Shown one piece after another: positions 1-12,250 of a stretch of DNA of 64,000 nucleotides (its first letter is position 1; each line of letters starts with the position of its first letter). The notes under the pieces were generated by a model that was not told the origin of the DNA, did not search any database, and was given only the letters and a program-made list of their open reading frames with translations. A program made the position numbers and the translations under genes. This DNA is from Nageia nagi. Lineage: Eukaryota; Pinophyta. Where the stretch lies: contig JBITNC010000001.1 in assembly GCA_050084985.1 (NCBI GenBank), positions 16,926,001-16,990,000 of the forward strand, written 5' to 3'.

Positions 1-151
1 AAAAATTGCATTATTTGGACTCCAATTTGGTGGATAATGAACATATTAGCATGATGTTTCTTTAATCTCATTTTGTCTTCTGATGATAGGAATAACTTCT
101 TTAAAAATCACTGGTCGAATTTATGTCATATTGTTTATGTGTTATATGCAG

Positions 152-2876
152 TCAGAAAAGCAGATATACGAGTGTTTGAGAAGATTAGAACTAATGCAGC
201 TTTCCGTGAATATCCTTCAGGTATCCTTTCTTTTTTATATACACCTATGCTTCATTTCCCATTTGTCCATTATATAGAAGATTGTTGTAAATTTAAAACT
301 GCCCTATTGTTATCTTGTCTGGTGTTCTTTAGTAAATTGGGAGGTGAACATATATGTCCTCGAATGTGTATAACATTTCAAAATGAGGCAAAATGAGGCT
401 CGTGATTGATAAAACTCAAAGCACATGATTGACATTTATGACCATTCGGCCACAAATACTTTTTTTTCCAAATGATGATTCTATAGCTGGATTTTTGAAG
501 TGTTAAATTTTAATATTTTATAACATCATTTTTAAAGTATGAAATTTTAGTTTAGTTTTGTTTTACGAAACAAGTGAATTGCTCAATTCAAGATATTGAT
601 ATTCACCGTTATGATCAAGCTTACATCCATAACTTTTTATGTCTTTACATCACATCGGTGTCATACTCGCCACAACTTGAGAATCCAGCATTAAATGTGA
701 TATATTTTTGTGGAAATTCTGGGATTCTGAGTATGCGACTGTTTGTGGTTAGTTTTAAGATCCAAGCTATCTGCCAAACAAAAATCTGCCTCTTCTGTTG
801 GTAAAAGAAGTTTATAAAGATGTTTATACTTCTCTTTATTAATGGTATTCTTCAATTTTGTTCTCTTTTGTTTGAATTTTATGGTTCTTTTTTGTTTGAA
901 TTTTATGTGGAAGCATCCGCTTGGTTAGAACAAAGAAAACTATCTTGCTGATATCATATTTTGTTAACAGGCAACTTCCATTGGCCATGTGGTGCGTAGA
1001 TTAAAAAAACACAATTCACAGGAAATTCGGACCCTGTCTAGGAAGTTAATCAGGTGACTAATGAACAATTTTTATTTTATTATGTTGGATAGCTGGATAA
1101 TTAATCAAGGGAGGGAATGCATTTTGGGATAGGGAACCAATAAATACAGACAAACAAGTTCCTTATGAAATAAGAAAATTTTCTAGAGAATAATTAAGCT
1201 TGGTTCCTTTTTGTATCATCGCAGAAGTTGGAAAGATCTTGCAGATGTATGGTTCACAACTGCAGATGCTGTAGCTCAAGCTACTACAGGTGTGTAATTG
1301 TGTTTAGTGGGGTAATTCAAAATTTGTCGCAATATGATTGGTTATAACATAACCGATTACCCCTTTGACATTTCACATTGCTGATGTATCTCATTCAGCT
1401 TTATGTGAGATGTCAAGGGGTACAATCGTATGTTCTTATCTCTGACTTCACAACATAAGCAATTAATTTATATTCAGCCTTTGTTATTTTCAATTTTCAG
1501 GTAAATCTCCTTCTTCTGTTTCACTGGAAGCTGTGAAAGATGAAGAAGTTGGTCTACCTTCTCCTCCACTTGATGAGGGTGCCTTCTTCACGACCCAGAC
1601 TACGTCATGGAGATATCTCAGGTAGTTTTAATGTATAATGTTACTGAAATCTTATACAAGACGCTCTTGTTTTTAGTCAAAACATATATACTTTCTAACT
1701 AAATAGATTTGTTAATCATTGTCGAGTACAACAGACATTGAATAAAGAAGTTGAGAAAATTTTAAGAATGTAATTTGTTTTTTGGATTAGAAACATATGC
1801 ATATATTATGGTTTGAGGTGCTTTTATCTGATTCAATTTCTTTTTTGTCATATCCTGCCCTTGCTGAAGTTCTTTGATGAAATGGATGATGATGGAAGTA
1901 AGTCATTACCTTCTTTTTTGGTGTTGCTTTAATTGTTAAAGTTATATGATGAAAACTTTTTGTAGGCTTCTCCTCAAAAGGCAAGCCTTTCATTTCAATT
2001 GTTATTATTGAATTATTATTTTGAATCTTATTGCTCTCTTTCCTTATTACAGATCCTCGATCTCTTGATGTGCATGACAACAATGTTGATGATGATGACG
2101 ACAATAAATTAAACAATAGCAAGCAATCACTTCAGCGAAGCAAGATGGTGAGGGAGAGCAATGCTACCTTGAAGCAAGTAAATGATCGAAGAAATGAGGA
2201 AAAGGGGGACATAACTGCTGGACTAAACAAGGAAAGGGGGACCATGAAGTCAAGTATACAATATCAGAAGTATACTGATTGTCCTAAAAGATCAATAAAT
2301 GCTTCAGCTCGAATAGGTGCTACTGTTGCACCAGGCAGGAATTTGAGTGGAACTCCCAAACAGACTGAACAAAGAGACCTTGTGTGCCTGTTAACTGATT
2401 CAGCCAAAAATCAAATAAGGCCTAGCTCCCTTCCACCTCGTAACGTGAGTGAATCTTTGGTCAATCAAAGACAATAAATTTTAGTTTCCACCTCTAACAG
2501 AAAGCAAATGTTTGAAATTAAGCATTTGCCTAATTGCATTTTTCAGAAGCCACAATCCTCAGACAATATACCTGTCAGTGCGAGGGTGGAAGCTTCTAAG
2601 AGAAAACTTCAGGAAGGATACCAACAAGCAGAAAATGGTTTGTAACTCTGAATGAGTTGTGATTTTGTTTTAATGATAATTTGATGAGCTTTTGAGGATT
2701 TTATTCATAAAAACTGACTTTAATTTTTTAATGATCTCTTTGAAGCAAGGAAGCAGCGCACTGTTCAACTAATGGATCTGCAAGACCTTCCAAAATACGG
2801 ACACAGTCACATGAAACCATCCCATTTGAAGCGAGGTTCACAAAACCGACATCAACTTGGAAACTTCAGATCATGA
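152..2876 (+). CDS. MED26: MED26-like Mediator subunit / TFIIS N-domain protein, 5' partial, with a frameshift
   Basis: This is the 3' part of a spliced gene that starts before the window. Exons read as 152-220, 971-1053, 1225-1289, 1501-1621, 1870-1897, 2053-2444, 2547-2637 and 2746-2876 (stop TGA), all with GT-AG borders. The first three encode a TFIIS N-terminal (LW-type) helical domain, with ECLRRLELMQLSVNILQ, then VVRRLKKHNSQEIRTLSRKL and SWKDLADVW. Next comes the plant MED26-type linker (LPSPPLDEGAFF, then FFDEMDDDGNPRS), a polar low-complexity stretch, and a basic C-terminus containing KRKLQEGYQQAENARKQRTV. In the family this domain belongs to a Mediator subunit that works with RNA polymerase II in the nucleus. 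Exon 4 appears to have lost one base near 1605: the linker is conserved before that point, but MEISQ and the next exon are in another frame. Read literally, translation would end at TAA 2110-2112. This could be a real lesion or a sequence error. The family call is firm; whether the gene works is open. Confidence 0.75.
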
Positions 2877-4236
2877 TATTCCATGAGCTAGAGGTGTCAA
2901 ATGGGAGCCACATAATTTGTTAAAGAAGCCAATATTCACTAAACAACACTCTTTTTCAATGATTTTTAACTTTCCAATTGAATTGGAGTGTATTTTAACA
3001 TGAGGGAACTGACCAATGAACCTGCTGACATCCTTTTTTTTTCCATTCAACAAGGTTCTTTCCCGATCAGATAAACTGAAAAACGATATTTTTTTGACAG
3101 GAACGTGTGTTCTTGGCATGTAAGATCAGAGATTAACATTGCGAATTGGAGCTAGATTGTTTTGACATGCCTTAAGTCTTATGTACAGATCCCTATCCTA
3201 TTTCTTCCACTTATATTACATAGTCTGGAATAAGGGATGGGGTCATTCTAAACTATTATGTTTGCCTTTATTTTGGCTTGTAGTACATAATCTGGACATG
3301 TAGGGAAGCCAATCTCAACCATAATGTTGCTTTGCCTATGAAAATCTATTCAATTTCAGTTCAAAGAATTGAAAGTTACACGAGGTTCAACAGTACTATG
3401 GTCTTGGAGTGGAATAGCAAACATCGTTTAAACTTTTTGTATAGTTCTGCCAATATGTATTTTGATGACAGTTGCTCTCATTCAAGAGCATCATTATTCT
3501 AACCTGAAATTATGATGGCCTGAGAAACTGCAAAATCAGTGTAAGGTAAGTACTAATGTTTATGTACTTTGGGGAGAGTCAACATAAGTATCATAATCAT
3601 TACCAAAACTAAAATAAATTGTCAAACGTAGAATGGTTATGACTTTAGGCAAATAAATCAAGGCTATGGTCGTCAGACTGAAGTACTTAGGGAAGACTAC
3701 TTTAATCAATCAAGAATTTTGAAGTTGGTGGATTGCTTGCCATATATATGTTATAATGGAGAGAAAAATATTTGTAAACTAAACACATATCCAGTGTTAC
3801 CGTAAATGGTAAAAATAACAGTTGGAGACTTTTAATGATATAGTTATATTAATATTTAGAGAAGTTTATTCAACTTTTTGTGTGTGCGCTATATAGTTCT
3901 TATCACTTCAAAGGAATCAAACCATTATCTTTGCTCGTTGTACATAAACCTTACATACTCTTACAATATGTTTGGCAAATATAAATCTCATATTAGGACA
4001 ACGACAATGTGCAAAACTAGGAATTGTAAATATTCCATACCTTGACAATGTGCAAAACTAGGCCTCGTAAAGCTTCCATACCTACCACAACTATAAAAGT
4101 ACTCAATATGACTTAGAATTTAAGTGTTACATGCCAACATACAATGTCAGGTAACATGATACATGACCATAAACTGTGAAATGTAATTTTGATTAAATTT
4201 AGAGTGTATTATATATATAATAAATTTACGTTACAG
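2877..4236. other. 3' flank of the MED26-like gene; no gene seen
   Basis: The first few hundred bases are probably the 3' untranslated region. I see no further coding exon, RNA gene or repeat structure that I can support here. Confidence 0.4.
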
Positions 4237-4339
4237 GGTTCCAAAGCAGCTATAGCTGAGGTGAAGATTGAGAGAGATGATGATTACTATTCTCGAAGAT
4301 TTAGTGGAAGGTTTATTCATTATAAGAAACTCTCTCAAG
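4237..4339 (+). other. isolated exon-like open segment, unrecognised
   Basis: A 103-base open segment lies between an acceptor-like TTACAG and a donor-like AAG|GTAC. It reads GSKAAIAEVKIERDDDYY and then SRRFSGRFIHYKKLSQ, with better codon content than the AT-rich surroundings. No partner exon is seen nearby and I do not recognise the protein. It may be a captured gene fragment or chance. Confidence 0.2.
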
Positions 4340-6814
4340 GTACAAAACACATTCAACATATTGACACTCTTTACATTTATCTTTATAGTGGAAGGGTTGA
4401 ATATATGAGATTATGATGATTGTCTTAAGTTAATAATTATTTGTTTGTTAAAGTGATGTTTAATATATAGAAAGGTTTTATGAGCTACTATGATCTTTTG
4501 GTTATTAAGTGAGTTATGATCAATATTAAAGGAGTTGGGAGATAAATGAGGTGTAAAGATATCTATATTTATATTTAAAAACTCTCTGTAGATTCTATAA
4601 ACCAAAAGATTTAAATGATATTAAATGTTGATTTTAATTATTTTATATCAAGTATAAGATATTGTAATGTTAGCAATATAATTTTCTCTTTTTACATAGT
4701 AACAAAGTTGTGAATTGTGTTTCCAGTTTAAATGTTTGTCTCATAGATGTGTTTTAGAAGTTTATTTTCTCTTTAATCTTTTTAACATTTCATTTGGTAG
4801 AATTTTAAAAAAATGAATTGATATTGTTATTTTCTTAAATGAATAACATGTGCTTCATGATAGTATTATAAAGGTCCAAGTCCTTTGTGTATCTGTATTA
4901 ATACAATTTTATTGTTTTTTAGTTGTTTGTGTGAAATTGTTTAGATGGTTATACGATTTAGTTTGATTTTAGTTTATTAAGTTTTGATCATCTTGTTTTA
5001 AATTTAAAAAAAATCTAAAAAGTCTAGGTACATTCTAATAGCACATTAGAAATAATTAGTTGAAAAAGATTAAAGAAGATTTTTTTTATTAATAAACAAA
5101 TTTGCTATGTTACATTCTAATAGCACATTAAAAATAATTAATTAAAATCTAGATTAAAGAAGAATCTATTTATTAAGATGACTTCAAGTACGAACTTCAA
5201 TTTTTTTTTGTTAATGGTAAAAAGAAATGTTTTTTTATAAGGAATAATCCCAAACTTATATTTAAAATTTTTTAGATATTCAATAGATTTCAATAGCTTA
5301 TTTGAAGTGCACACATCAAATTTTAGAAGCCAAAGCTCCAACAAAACATATCCTATCTACAAGTATCTTACACGCCTAAGTCTATTACATTCTAAGTTAG
5401 ATAAATTAGTAGCTTATCCTATACTTCTTCTTGAATAGGCTTAACATTGTATACAATCCTTTTAGCAACATTCTCCTTGCTTGGTAGTCTTGACTTAGCT
5501 TCATTTGTTTTAACTTTAATCGCCTTTGATAGCCTACAATTGACTCCACTAATGTAGATTCCACCATAGGCGCAATGTGCTCATCATCAATACCATTTCT
5601 TAAACTTCAATTTCCTCAACCTTTGGCATGCTTTTGTCGATTCCATAGTTACTATTTCATTTAGGTAGGATAAGTTTCCTTTGACATTTGCTATCTCCCA
5701 TTAATCGTTGGTGCCTCCTTTTGAATAGTTGAGTCTCTAAAGTTTGAAGAGCCATAAGCTTTCCTAACTGCTTAGAGGGCATCCATTCCTCTTTCCATGT
5801 TCTCTTTCTACTCTTGTTCTTTCCACGGCTCAACTACTTGTAGCCCTCCCTTCACATTCATGTAGAGGATATTCAAGAGTTCTTGATGCAAAGGGAATTA
5901 AGTCTTCCTCTTGAAACTATTCGTTGCTAAATGGAAGAGAAAATGTGGAACACCCATGTTCCTCTTCCATGCTTGTCTTTTCCTTGGTAGCCATTGTATG
6001 TGACTCATTACAACAGGAAGGTTATCCTCCAGCCAAATTCATTTCATACTTTGGGCATTTATCATTTTTGGGTTGCATACATAATCGACTGGAAACTAGT
6101 GAAATAGGCTTGGATTGGTAATGGGTGCTTGAATTTGGCTGACTTTGGCCTGATTCATCCAACTTGATCAATTTTGGCTAATTTGAGGTATAAACACCCA
6201 AGATTTGTAGGATAAATGCCCAAACTATATGGTTGAATTTGACTAGAGGATAGCCACATCTATTAAAATATTCTACAAAATTCCAAAATCATAAATATAA
6301 CTATTATTACTTTTAAATATTATTAAAATGTAAATATGGTTTATACACGGTTATTTTAAATACCATAAAGAGTTATAGATCCTAAATATTGTACAATTAT
6401 CTTAGGTCAACTATTTAAGAAAAAAACTTAAACAAAGAAAGGAATGTTGGCTTCTCATGTTTTCTTGTTGCTTCCAATCTATTTATAATATATTTTGAAA
6501 AAAAAAAGAACTTACTCTTCTTACAAATTAAATGGTGGAATAGATTTGGGATATCTCCTTCAATTTTCAAAAAAAGAGTAAGGGAAATTTTATTTACATC
6601 TCATCAATTACAGGAATCATAATTTACCATAAAAAAGTTAATAAATTAAGAACTTCATTTTTTTCCATGCTAGTATTTCAAAATATGAAAAAATACAAAT
6701 TTTTTTCTTTAGTTGTTTTAGGTTGACTTGTATATGAATTCATTTTATTAACGTTTTGAGTCCAATTTGTACAAATTTTTATTAACTCTAATTATCTTTT
6801 ATATTATACTAAAC
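4340..6814. other. AT-rich stretch without a recognised gene
   Basis: Most of this is AT-rich sequence with only short chance reading frames. From about 5380 to 5960 the composition is less extreme and resembles degraded transposon coding sequence on the minus strand, but no diagnostic motif survives. Confidence 0.4.
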
Positions 6815-7175
6815 TATACATCATTTAATTACGTTATAAATTAAAATGAGACATAATAAATGGTCAATTTAACTAGATACATTTCCATCATATTCATTAA
6901 CCACATTGATCATTTGCAAATCTCACAACTCTTGAGCCATTATCTTTCACCATATCCAATGTCATTGTACAAAATCCTCTTTACTTTCACATTCCTTGTT
7001 GTATTTACTTTTGTCACTCTATTGTCCACATTCTCAATCAATTCTTTTATCCATGATACTTACTTTCCTCAAATCCTCAATTATTATATCATATTTTCCA
7101 CTATGAATTTTGATGTCACATATGCTAATACAATGACCTTTGCATCACAACCTTTTATTGCATATTGCAAAAGTT
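6815..7175 (+). repeat. direct repeat copy A flanking element E1
   Basis: This segment is closely similar to 26907-27260 in the same orientation. The shared core runs from a TTATAAATTAAAAT stretch through CATATCCAATGTCATTGT to ATGAATTTTGATG. The second copy lies just past the other end of E1, so the insertion site already held two copies of this roughly 340-base sequence. Confidence 0.7.
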
Positions 7176-7278
7176 TAAACTAATTCATGTGATTTACATA
7201 GTGAAATTGGTAAATGAACAACACCTAAAACATCTTGGGATAAAATAATTTTTAAGTATTGTAATTTAGATGTCATAA

Positions 7279-7283
7279 AGAAT
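7279..7283. repeat. target-site duplication of E1, left copy (AGAAT)
   Basis: AGAAT directly precedes the TGTTGG start of the left LTR and recurs directly after the right LTR at 26870-26874. Five bases is the usual length for Ty1-copia integration. Confidence 0.85.
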
Positions 7284-7337
7284 TGTTGGAATGTATAATG
7301 CATTATTGTAAAGGTTGTATTAAATCTCCTATGTAAA

Positions 7338-7388
7338 TTCACTAATACTTAAGGGTATCATTTGATACCTTAAGTATTTAAGTGAATA
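7338..7388. promoter_or_regulatory. long inverted repeat (hairpin) in the E1 LTR
   Basis: AATACTTAAGGGTATCA at 7344-7360 is mirrored by TGATACCTTAAGTATT at 7363-7378, one base shorter. The flanks TTCACT and AGTGAA extend the pairing. It lies about 120 bases upstream of the TATA box. E2 has a hairpin at the same LTR position with different outer stem sequence. Confidence 0.75.
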
Positions 7389-7503
7389 TGATAATATAAC
7401 TTGTCTTACACTCCATGTCATGAGCATGCCCCTTGGGTAAAAGGATGTGCATGTCATGCTTTTGTACATTAGATAAAAAGGTGATCCAAAGAGGGATTTT
7501 GGC

Positions 7504-7512
7504 CTATAAATA
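7504..7512 (+). promoter_or_regulatory. LTR TATA box of E1
   Basis: CTATAAATA sits in GCCTATAAATAGAAGG. The same context is found in the E1 3' LTR, and in reverse in the E3 and E2 LTRs. This is the expected start region of the element RNA. Confidence 0.7.
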
Positions 7513-7782
7513 GAAGGCTCTCTCTTTGTGATCATATACCATAATTATGAAGTAAAATTATGTTATAGGATAGAAGTGTAGGAGTTGAGATTAAGAGAAT
7601 TGTAAGAGAGTTGTATTTGCGATTGAAGTAAAGATCTAGTTAGTGGATGTACTCCTAGTTGGAGGAACCACTTACATCTTGTGTTGTGAAATTGCTTTGT
7701 GAGTTTGTTAGATGTGAATTATGAATTTTCATGTGATCTTGATTGATTAGGAATTATCTTGTTAGTGTTAGTTCCTTCAAAT

Positions 7783-7794
7783 TGGTATCAGAGC
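7783..7794 (+). promoter_or_regulatory. E1 primer binding site (initiator Met tRNA)
   Basis: TGGTATCAGAGC begins 3 bases after the LTR end. It is the standard plant copia primer site, complementary to the 3' end of initiator methionine tRNA. Confidence 0.9.
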
Positions 7795-8339
7795 ACTTTA
7801 GAGGCTTCTCTTCACATCCTTGGTTCATATTCAACACTCTTGAAGCTCTTTCTTCAACTTGAAAGTCTTCGTTTCTTAACCTACACTTCATAGTGAGGTA
7901 AAAGAGCTCCAAGGGTATAACCTCTCTTGTTTTTATGTTATTAACATTTCTTTACTACAATTTATTATTGCTATTACTAACAATTGTTGTTAATTAACTT
8001 TTAAATAAACTTTAAAATGGAAATAATACATTGGTATAATTCTATTTGCAATATTTTGTTATAAAAATTTTGTAATTTTTTGTAACTTAGTGAAAATTGC
8101 AAATTGCCTATTACTTTGTCATATTTTCCATTTAAGAGGATAGTATACAAAACATTTTTTATAAGGTTATTTTTTATCTTTTGAAAGGGATGCTTTATAT
8201 AATAAAAAAATAATAAATTACTATATGTATTTTTATAAAAGAAAAGGGGGAGGTTTACCATCTAAAAATAATAAAAATATTTATAATGATATGGAATTTT
8301 ATTTTATACTATACAGTCATTATAATGTTTTTACTTTGG

Positions 8340-9460
8340 TGAGGTGGTTTCAGGAGTACAATCATAGCAGTCTGGCCCTAGTAGCTCTTCCACCTGCGCT
8401 ATGGTCTACCCTCCACAGCCTCTTATGGCCCCTCTGACCATATCTCGCGACCCTTGGTGTCGGCAGCTGTGATTGAACTTGTGCAGGAGAAGCCCAATAG
8501 ATTTGAAGTCTGAATGCCTACACAGCCTTCTGGCTTCCCTGTCCTGGTATCTCGATCGCTCCTCCATGCTACTTTCAAGGTACTAGCTGTAGAGTTTTCA
8601 AAAACCCATCGTAGCTTGCTTTTTTTTCCCCTTTGCAATCAGGCTAAGCAAGGAACAAGGAGTATATTTGACTTGGAGGTGGCACTATAGATGCATCTGG
8701 CTGCTCTTGTGACCCTTTCGGCTCCTTCTCTAAAACGCCTTCTCCGTTTCCTACTCCATGACCTCCTTTCTCTATCTCTTGAAATAAATATTAACAATAA
8801 TGGGCGAAAGCCTGATCTAGCAATATTGCATGGGTGAAGAAGGATAATTTTGCTCGCAAAGCTCTATCATCGAGTGCTGAGCCACAGCTTCTCCATCATC
8901 ATTCGAACAACTTCGGGTGAAATTTCTACCCTAGAAGCTTTTCGAAACTCTAGAACAGAACGTGTGCATTCTAAAATGGGTAAGGAGTCTATTAGTGTGC
9001 ATATGGACCGTGGTTATCTTATTAGCCACTAAGCACTGCGGCTTCTTCTCCCTTGATCGGCTTTATCCCATCCATGCGTCATGCTCACTTGACATCGCAT
9101 ACATGCCAGCCACCAAACAGAATTCTTACGCGTCTTCTCCATACCACGATGGTCTTCGAAACCCTCCTCCTTGCGTAGCACTCTCGTGGCCTCCTTCTTG
9201 TTGCCTTCCCTCCTCTCATGGCTGTGTGGCCCCTTTCCCTCTCCCTCTCGATGCTCTCGTGCCATCCACCATTGCTATCTTCTCTCACGGGGCCTTCGCC
9301 ATCTACCGCTACTGCTTGTCACCTTGCGCCTCCATTCCAACTTCCTCTACGCATGGCTTGGTGCCTCCATGCATGGCTGCTCCTCCTCCTCCACGGCCCC
9401 TCTATGCAGCCTCCTCTCTGCTCCTCCCTTGCGTGACGTTTTATCTCCCTTGAAACTTTA
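8340..9460. other. GC-richer, C-rich island in the E1 leader
   Basis: The plus strand is rich in CTCC and CCT runs, unlike the AT-rich DNA on both sides. The first 300 bases look like cellular coding or UTR sequence and the rest is pyrimidine-rich. E2 has a GC-rich island in its own leader (18720-19790), which is C-rich when read in E2's sense. I cannot name a source gene; capture of host sequence is possible. Confidence 0.5.
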
Positions 9461-10379
9461 AATGCCTCCTTTGTTTTTTAATGACATTTATTTTCTATGT
9501 AAGTGTCATTTTTTTGCTTAGTAAACAAGTTTATGAGCTTCTTAAATTCGTGGAGTATGAAAACAAACTCCATTAAAAGCTCTTGCAAAGCAATTTTTTT
9601 TCTTGGTAAAAGAAAGAAGTGGTCATCATTATTTTACCCAAAAAGTATTTTTTTATCTGACTTGGAGTACTTATACATTATCTTGCACTTAAATGCAATT
9701 TTTTTTACATGCCTTCCCTTTCATTTAATGAGTTTACTTCTTGAATAAAAGTATGTACCCTCCATTAATTGTTTCTGACTAGATTTGCTTTTTTAACCAT
9801 AAGGCATTTTTATGCACTTATCAATTTATTTTTTGTTCTCAAATAAGAATGAATTTTATTTTAATGGTAAAAGGATCAAATTATTTTAAGTTAGAGGGGG
9901 AGTTATTTATGAATTTCTTTACTTAAAATCTCTAGATTCTTTATAATTAGAATATATATTTATCACTTTTAAACTTTTATGATTTGCAAATAATGCATAT
10001 TTATTACTTAAAAATTTTAAATGTCTCTCTAAATTAATGTTGGATACTTAAAACTTAATTTTTTAAGTTAATGGCACATGCTTAATATTTAACTTTAAAT
10101 GATGCTTAAGATTAGTACTTATGCTTATTGCTTAAAATTTTTTAAGTTAATAAATGTATATTTAGTACTTAATTTTTAAGTTAATATTGTATGCTTAGGA
10201 TTAATTTTTTAAAGTTAAAAGATACATGTTGAGTATTTATCCTTCATGTAAAGATAACTTGTGCAAATTTTTGAAATTAATACATGTTTATGCTTAAGTA
10301 CTTTTCATTTTTTTTGCAAAAAGAACTTGTGCAAAATATGAACTTGTGTAAAGATTTCCTTTAGGGGTTAGTAAACAAA

Positions 10380-10930
10380 ATCCATTGGGACACTTAGGTT
10401 TCAAGTTATAAGTGGATGATGTTTTACTTATGCTCTTTTATTTCATATTTCGCACTTTGATTTATTTGCTTATGCAAATAAAAATGCAAACATTGAAATG
10501 AGCAACCTTCTAAAATAAACACATTCGTATGTACATTTTGCAACATGATTTGTTTGGAGAGCCATGAGGTGAGGATAGGCAGATTGGAACTTTTAAGTCT
10601 AACAATTCAATTGGTGAAAATTTTGTACTTCTCAATTGCCTCTAAGTCTTTTATTAGTTTGGACATAACTATATTAGGTGGACAGATATGTGTGTAGTGA
10701 TACCACATGTTCGCATGTCCATTCAAGAATTATCTTAATAACCTAAGAGGATAACTTGAAACCTAATCAAGATTAATAATTTAGTCAATTCAATAAATAT
10801 CAAAACCTTAGAAAATAGCTAGTACTTATCCTTGTGAGAGTATATTGTTGCCTAAAGGGAACTAGTTGAGGATTGGTAGTACTTGGGCTCCTCTCGTGTG
10901 GGCATCTAAGTGAAGGCCTAATTTTAGATA
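10380..10930 (+). repeat. conserved leader block shared by E1 and E2
   Basis: Read in the sense direction, this block and the reverse complement of about 17640-18180 share many short stretches in the same order, such as GAGAGTATATT, AGTTGAGGA and GAAGGCCTAATT. Neither copy encodes an open protein here, so conservation points to an RNA or DNA function of the leader, or simply to recent common descent. Confidence 0.6.
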
Positions 10931-11182
10931 AGAAAATAAGCCTCAATAATATCACTCTACATCTACAGTTCTTAAGATAAGAAATGTATTTGGTACATGG
11001 GTTATTATTTAAAATATTTAGGTACATGGGTTATTATTTAAAATATTTGCACCTATGGGTACATCAAATCAAGCATATTTTTAGTGTTAAATGTAACATG
11101 TATTATTTACTTATTTAAAAGTTAACATTTAATGTTATTTATTGAAACCACATGCTTATTATTTCACATTCTTGTGTAGCAA

Positions 11183-12250
11183 ATGATAGAATCTTTTTTA
11201 CCTAAACACATTCTTGATGGTTCCAACTATGGGATTTGAAAACCACAAATGAAAGTTAATTACAGGTAAAAAAGTTTTGGCAAATAGTGAATGAGAACCT
11301 TATACCTTCTATAGATGAGAAGGCACTAGAGGCTTACGACATAAAAAATGAGTTGAGTTGGTAACTTTCATGATTTACTATGCAGTTTCAGATGATATGC
11401 TTAACCTTGACAAAGGAAAGCATGGGATAAAGCTTAAGCAAATCTACCTTGGTTCAAACTTTTCAAGAAAGTTTACCATTCTTCAAAAGTTGCTTCAACT
11501 CATCAAGGGAAAGATGAAAATATGGTTATCTACTTAAATAAAATTATTAACCTAAAATCTTATTACTTATGGGTACAGTTGGATCAATGATGAGTTCATT
11601 ATCTTCATCATTTTTCAAAGTTTGAAAACTTTATAACATTTACGAAAATAAGGCTTGATGATGAAGAAGATGTCTTCTTCTTTAAGAACCTTTCTAGGCA
11701 CCATGGTTTGTTCTTTTCTAACTAATTGGATTGATGATTCTGGTTGCACTATCACCTATGCTTTGAAAAAAAAATTGAGAACTTTCATAAGTATAAGATG
11801 TGGTTGTGATAGGTGATATCTCTACCTTTGAATTCCAAGGAATTAAGAGTGTGTTGATTTACGAGAAGGTTATTGATAATATTCTCTTTGTTCCTATGCT
11901 TAGGATAAACTTTCTCTTTGTGATCCAAGTTACTAGAAAAGGGTATTCATTTGAGTTCAACTCTCTATCATGATGCATAAAATATGGACTTACCATGTTG
12001 GTTAAATGGTCAATCAAAGATGACCTCTAATTATGGATCAAGTTCCATCAAAGATGTGTCTTACTTCTAGTGTGTGTTCTAAAGGTAATCTTTAGCATCA
12101 TCGTTTAGGACACCTTAACCATAAGAGTATTTAAATTATAAAAAATTAAGAACTTGTAGAAGATTTACCTTCAATTTCTCCTTCGGTTGGTCTATGTGAG
12201 ATGTGAATTCTTGGTAAGATTCATAAATAAAAATTTGAAAAGGATAAGGT
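11183..12250 (+). pseudogene. E1 gag-pol remnant, part 1 (gag, protease, start of integrase)
   Basis: It starts at an ATG giving MIESFLPKHILDGSNYGI, which matches the E2 gag start (MVETFVPKHILDGSNFGI). Stops and frameshifts follow. The gag zinc knuckle found in E2 is missing: near 11705 the sequence jumps from the late gag region straight to the protease motif NWIDDSGCT, so several hundred bases are deleted. The protease D-S-G is kept here although E2 has lost it. The piece ends in the integrase zinc region at the E2 insertion point and continues at 21186. Confidence 0.8.
12246..12250. repeat. target-site duplication of E2, left copy (AAGGT)
   Basis: AAGGT precedes the TGAAGG end of E2 and recurs directly after it at 21181-21185. 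Joining the flanks restores the pol reading EKDK-VTRA seen in related elements. Confidence 0.9.

Larger units (their letters stand above)
7284..7779 (+). repeat. E1 5' LTR
   Basis: 496 bases, TGTTGGAATG...GTTCCTTCA. It holds a long hairpin at about 7338-7388 and a promoter TATA box (CTATAAATA, 7504-7512). It matches 26374-26869 along its whole length. Confidence 0.9.
7795..11182 (+). other. E1 untranslated leader (3.4 kb)
   Basis: An unusually long stretch separates the primer site from the first gag codon. It contains a GC-richer island (8340-9460), AT-rich DNA, and a block at 10380-10930 that matches the E2 leader. No element protein is recognisable. Short open frames in the island look like products of its base composition. 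Confidence 0.65.

Noticed and set aside
5138-5960. Possible transposon coding sequence on the minus strand
   Set aside because: No catalytic or structural motif could be found, and no repeat ends flank it.
7344-7378. LTR hairpin considered as a transcription terminator
   Set aside because: It lies upstream of the TATA box with no downstream U-run, and this is a eukaryotic element.
8962-9461. Overlapping open frames of up to 163 codons on both strands
   Set aside because: They arise from CT-rich composition in the E1 leader, several frames are open at once, and none shows a family motif.
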